Assembly (NCBI RefSeq): GCF_000150275.1 | Contig: NW_002060946.1 | Location: 4,439,035 to 4,503,034 of the forward strand | Length of the DNA stretch: 64,000 bases | From: Trichoplax adhaerens | Taxonomy: Eukaryota > Placozoa > Uniplacotomia > Trichoplacea > Trichoplacidae | Direction: 5' to 3' | Part shown: positions 60,251 to 64,000 of the stretch, piece by piece | How positions within the stretch are numbered: the stretch's first letter is position 1 | Layout of the letters: every line of letters begins with the position of its first letter | Position numbers and translations under genes: made by a program | The notes under the pieces: model-generated | Told to the model about the DNA's origin: nothing | The model's input: only the letters and a program-made list of their open reading frames with translations | Database searches by the model: none

Positions 60251-60628
60251 ATGATTAAAAGACTGGATCATCTGGTTCTAACGGTACGTGATGTACAAGC
60301 TACTTGTGCATTTTATACACGTTATTTACAAATGGAACTAATAACATTTAAAGGTGATCGAAAGGCTTTAAAATTTGGCCAGCAAAAAATCAACTTGCAT
60401 CAATATGGAAATGAATTCGAGCCGAAAGCTCACCATCCAACTCCTGGTAGTGGCGATTTATGTTTTATTACATCCGAGCCTATCAAATTAATACAAACCC
60501 GTTTAGAAAGCAAAGGTATTCGCCTAGAAGAAGGTCCTGTTCAAAGAACTGGAGCCAATGGACCTATTTTATCCATTTATTTTCGTGATCCTGATGGAAA
60601 TTTATTAGAACTTTCTAACGAACTTTGA
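60251..60628 (+). CDS. GLOD5: GLOD5-like VOC/glyoxalase-fold protein, intronless
   Basis: A single open frame of 125 residues with no intron. It is one vicinal-oxygen-chelate module: LDHLVLTVRDV with His7 at the usual first metal position, FYTRYLQMEL, DRKALKFGQQKINLH (His50), HPTPGSGDLCF (Asp69), EEGPVQRTGANGPI and FRDPDGNLLELSN with Glu120 at the last ligand position. It covers the whole length of GLOD5 proteins, whose substrate is unknown, and is equally close by eye to bacterial stand-alone VOC proteins annotated as glyoxalase/virulence proteins. No targeting signal. It is the only intronless gene in the window, which leaves open acquisition by transfer or retroposition. The ATG follows CATCGAG; no nearer alternative start. 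Confidence 0.93.
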   Translation: MIKRLDHLVLTVRDVQATCAFYTRYLQMELITFKGDRKALKFGQQKINLHQYGNEFEPKAHHPTPGSGDLCFITSEPIKLIQTRLESKGIRLEEGPVQRTGANGPILSIYFRDPDGNLLELSNEL

Positions 60629-63600
60629 TTATTATAATATTGTTTTCATACAACTGTCGACTACCTATCTAGAATGCTCGAAACTGTAGAGTTTGCCTAT
60701 GGATGTAGTACAGCATTTGTTCAAGACTGGCAACTATAGTTCCCCAAAATCTAAGCTATTCCTTGTATCCATTCAATCTATTTAAAATCGTCTTTGGCTT
60801 CGTAAAGTATCGATACAAGATTACTTAGATAACTGCAACAAATCATTTCTACAAATTCTCTATCTGGTTAGCTGCCAAACTTAACTAGCTAGTGATTACA
60901 CGATAATACCGTATTCCATCTTTCATCTCTAGATTTTTTAAGACTAATGTTGTGTAACTAGCTCTATATAGAAATTATTAATTGTGTAAGCAAACAAAGC
61001 AAAACAATTTTATACTAGTATAGTATTATTATCAATCAGGCAGCCATCGCTGCATACTCGTATGCTATGTTTATAATAACGCTGTTAGTGTACTCCATAG
61101 AAATCAGTTAATTGCATGGAGAGTAAGTTGGAGCACAAAATTTAAAAACTTATATTACTAATGTAGATGTTTATAATCAAATAATAATAATGCCAACAGC
61201 AATGATGTCTTTAAACTAATTAAGCTAAAAAGATTATTGCCATGAACAAGTTATATCATGTTCCGGAGATTTTCATGCATATTTAATCGAATGTTTTTTA
61301 CCTTCATTGAGACTATTGTATTATTAATTCGATAATAAGAATTAATCTGTAAAATAGGACTAGGTATAATTATTAATTTAAGTATTTCATAATAGTCATC
61401 TCTGGTAGTAGTCCTGGTACTCGTAAGGCTATCTATGAAGCAAAAAAACTCAAATTAGATCTACCTTGATCATCCATGCGAACATTAAAGTATAAATTTC
61501 TAGTTATATTTAATTATTGTAACTATTTCTCACCCATATGATGTAGATTATATTCTAATAACCTGATTACATGATTAATGTTGATGTAATATCTATATAA
61601 TAATGAGATATAGAACTCGCATAGTGACAGTAAACATTCCTATTCTAACAATTCGCTAATATATACTAAATCCTTCGGGTTGCTAGTAAATGATCCTTTC
61701 TGAAATAAACTTTCCATCTTGTAGTTACAATGTTTTAAATTGCTGTATTCTTACTACAATTTTACGCCTTAACTTTTATCCTTTTTTACCATAGTAGTAT
61801 CTTGCCTAGTTTTTAGTGTGATGACGTACCACATGATATCCGTCAATTATTCATCTAATCATTTATCTTTCATATATAAGCTAATTTACGCCACTATGAA
61901 TATCAGCATTATCAGCTAATAAACACCTGGCTGACAGCCTATACCAATTGCTTTCTTTATCTAAGCCTGAATAGAGAACAATCCTAACGCTAACGGTCTT
62001 AAATCCTTGATCATGATATAATTGTTATTGTGACTGTCGTCAATGGCATCGGAATAAATAGTCGAAATTTGCATACGAGCTTGCAATCATGAAATGCTTG
62101 CGATGTAACATATCAAAGTATAACAATCATCCATGATCAGCAACTATTATTAAAGCATAACACGTAAAGAGTAATATTATTCGATTCTGGCGGTAGTTAT
62201 CAATTCATTACCATCAAAGGATATTAATATGTAAACTATTTAGAAAAATTTATCAAATTATAATAAATAAAAATATTTGGTATTGTAAGTAGTTGCTGGT
62301 GTTTAGACTACTTCTTATGCCTTAATAAAAATTAATGACTACCGATATCCTAATCCTAGACTATTGGCAAAAAAGTAGCTAAGCCAGGGCAATCCGTAGT
62401 GAAGTCAGAAAATCTCTGACAGTAATATGTACGGGTATCAATATAAATAATCTTTCGAATAACAATATTCTTTTTGTACTGAAAGAGATTGGGCTTAAAC
62501 TTTGGCTATACCAAGATACCTGGTAGTGAAATCAAACGTGCTTCTTACATATTTCTACTATGTTGATTACCCGGTGCTGCAAAATCCTAATAACAAAAGT
62601 TATCTACTTTGCATATACTATGGCGGACCAGACGAAAATGGCCAAAGATCTGCCTTGTCAAGACAGCAATCAGCATAGCATGATTTAACGCATACACAAT
62701 CCCAAAATAATCATACTACGATAGGTAGCTTTCATGCAACTAGAGTTTTTACAAGGTATCTCCGTTTGTATCCAAAAGGTGCTAATCTCTTATTATGGCA
62801 TACTAAATTAAGGAAATTAATTAAGTTTTTGTGAAAAAATAACATGATTGAAGGGTTACATGATCCCTAAAATAATCACGGGACAATATTCAACTTTCTC
62901 ACTCTTAAAGTTTGGCAAGATATCTTCCATTTGATCCCATGAAAGCGTCCATCTTTACATTTGATAAATTAAATTAATTTAACTATTGTGAAAAAGCATA
63001 ACTTGATACTTATATGATCTCCAAAATAATCATACCAGAATTCTTAACTTTTACGCTATGAAGAGTCTTACAAGGTACCTTACATTTGGGTCGGTAAAAA
63101 AAGTGTTTATCTTTTTAATAAATATCGCATTAAATTAATTTGGCTTTTGTAAAATAAAAATATTTGCACTTTGGAAGCAACAATATCCGACATATTTGTT
63201 TCTTTAAACTATGAATGAAAAAAACATTTTTTTATTAGTTTAAGTAACTTAGTATAGAATTTTTTAACTTTTCGCTAAGCAAAATATTTAAATCCTATTT
63301 TTTGGCTCTATGAACTTTATACAGTATTTTTTTTTTACTGTTTATGTCTTAACTTGAATATTCTAAGGCTATTGTGACTTTGAAAACATGCAGTAACAAA
63401 TTCAGGTAATGTTTTTCTATACTGGAAGTCCTCAATTAGCTTTGTTCTGAGACGCTATAATAACTTTAAATCGAGCTTTTGACATTGTTCATGTGTTAAA
63501 TGGATCTTTTTAATTATTTGACTTCCATTTATAATCCGGATGAATTATCATTAGCAGCTACCGGTTATTAAAGTAACTATTAAGTAATTGTTTATAACTC

Positions 63601-64000
63601 ACTTTGCTTGAGCATATAACTGTTTAAATAAATCAAAAGTTGACCTTTCTAATATATGGTCAACTTACAAAAAGGAAGTTTTAACAGGACTCATGCAGTA
63701 ACACTCAGATGTAAATATTCAATTTTGAAGCATTTTATCATCAACTTGATTAACGACTCAAAGAAGAAGGTAAATTCATAGCTATCGTAGAATAAGGCTT
63801 TTTGGCTATAGAAATTGTCCATTTTTAAATTAATTTCTTACGTCATATTCCCAACTTTGATTTGTTAATGCCTTCCTAACAGTATAGCGATTGCTTCCTT
63901 TTTTACATGAACTATTTAACTTTAACCTATTAAAGAAACATAACTAATACCAGTTTTGAATAAGTAAGTAATCTACTAAAGTAAAGGACTATCTGACGAT
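60629..64000. other. terminal intergenic region, nothing coding recognised
   Basis: Very AT-rich, with stop codons dense in all frames. The only structure seen is a three-copy diverged repeat (62690-63160). The next gene is presumably outside the window. Confidence 0.5.
62690..63160. repeat. three diverged copies of a ~155-165 bp unit
   Basis: CCCAAAATAATCATAC (62701), CCTAAAATAATCACGG (62866) and CCAAAATAATCATACC (63021) each lead into a CAAGGTATCT/CAAGATATCT/CAAGGTACCT element, a TTTG-ATCC-type segment, and TTAAATTAATT...TTTTGTGAAA/TTTTGTAAAA. Strong divergence between copies. Confidence 0.65.

Overview
The window is eukaryotic and almost certainly from an early-branching animal. It is AT-rich, its genes are broken into many short exons by GT-AG introns mostly of 60-400 nt, and every recognisable protein aligns best, from memory, with metazoan orthologues. 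The gene set (a ciliary transition-zone protein, Atg8, GATOR2, an ATMIN-type zinc finger with LC8-binding TQT motifs), compact genes and conserved exon phases point to a placozoan (Trichoplax/Hoilungia type). That assignment is inference; no marker gene is present.

Layout: 17-3439 (+) CNBD2-like protein with two cyclic-nucleotide-binding-like folds, 5' end outside or at the window edge; 5225-8559 (-) SLC10A7/BASS4-type transporter; 11289-13772 (-) ATMIN-like zinc finger; 17986-19583 (+) SLC66A2 PQ-loop protein; 20994-27020 (-) WDR59; 28721-33406 (+) RABGGTA; 34961-36331 (+) unrecognised four-TM protein; 39399-44395 (+) lysyl-tRNA synthetase with a possible mitochondrial leader; 45438-47596 (-) OTUD6B deubiquitinase; 49406-51583 (+) GABARAPL2/GATE-16 (Atg8); 52854-55302 (-) ADAT1; 55733-57797 (+) TMEM231; 60251-60628 (+) intronless GLOD5-like VOC protein. 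Exon models were built by hand and checked by reading-frame phase across every junction.

Between and inside genes lie several tandem repeats: a ~95 bp minisatellite inside RABGGTA intron 1, a ~186 bp GC-richer array just upstream of lysyl-tRNA synthetase, a ~125-150 bp array near 10 kb, a 280 bp duplication near 28 kb, foldback hairpins in the SLC10 intron, and clusters of a short self-complementary TACTGTAC-type motif, mostly in gene-flanking DNA.

The genes are ordinary housekeeping functions (translation, autophagy, nutrient signalling, membrane traffic, cilium) rather than an operon-like system. The most notable large-scale signal is that at least six neighbours (ATMIN, WDR59, KARS1, GABARAPL2, ADAT1, TMEM231) also sit on one human chromosome arm, 16q23, four of them packed together there. 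This suggests a very old linkage block. At finer scale the lysyl-tRNA synthetase leader, the OTUD6B micro-exon that splits the catalytic cysteine codon, and the ATG-only first exon of RABGGTA deserve a second look. I see no viral genes, transposase, CRISPR or clear tRNA/rRNA gene.
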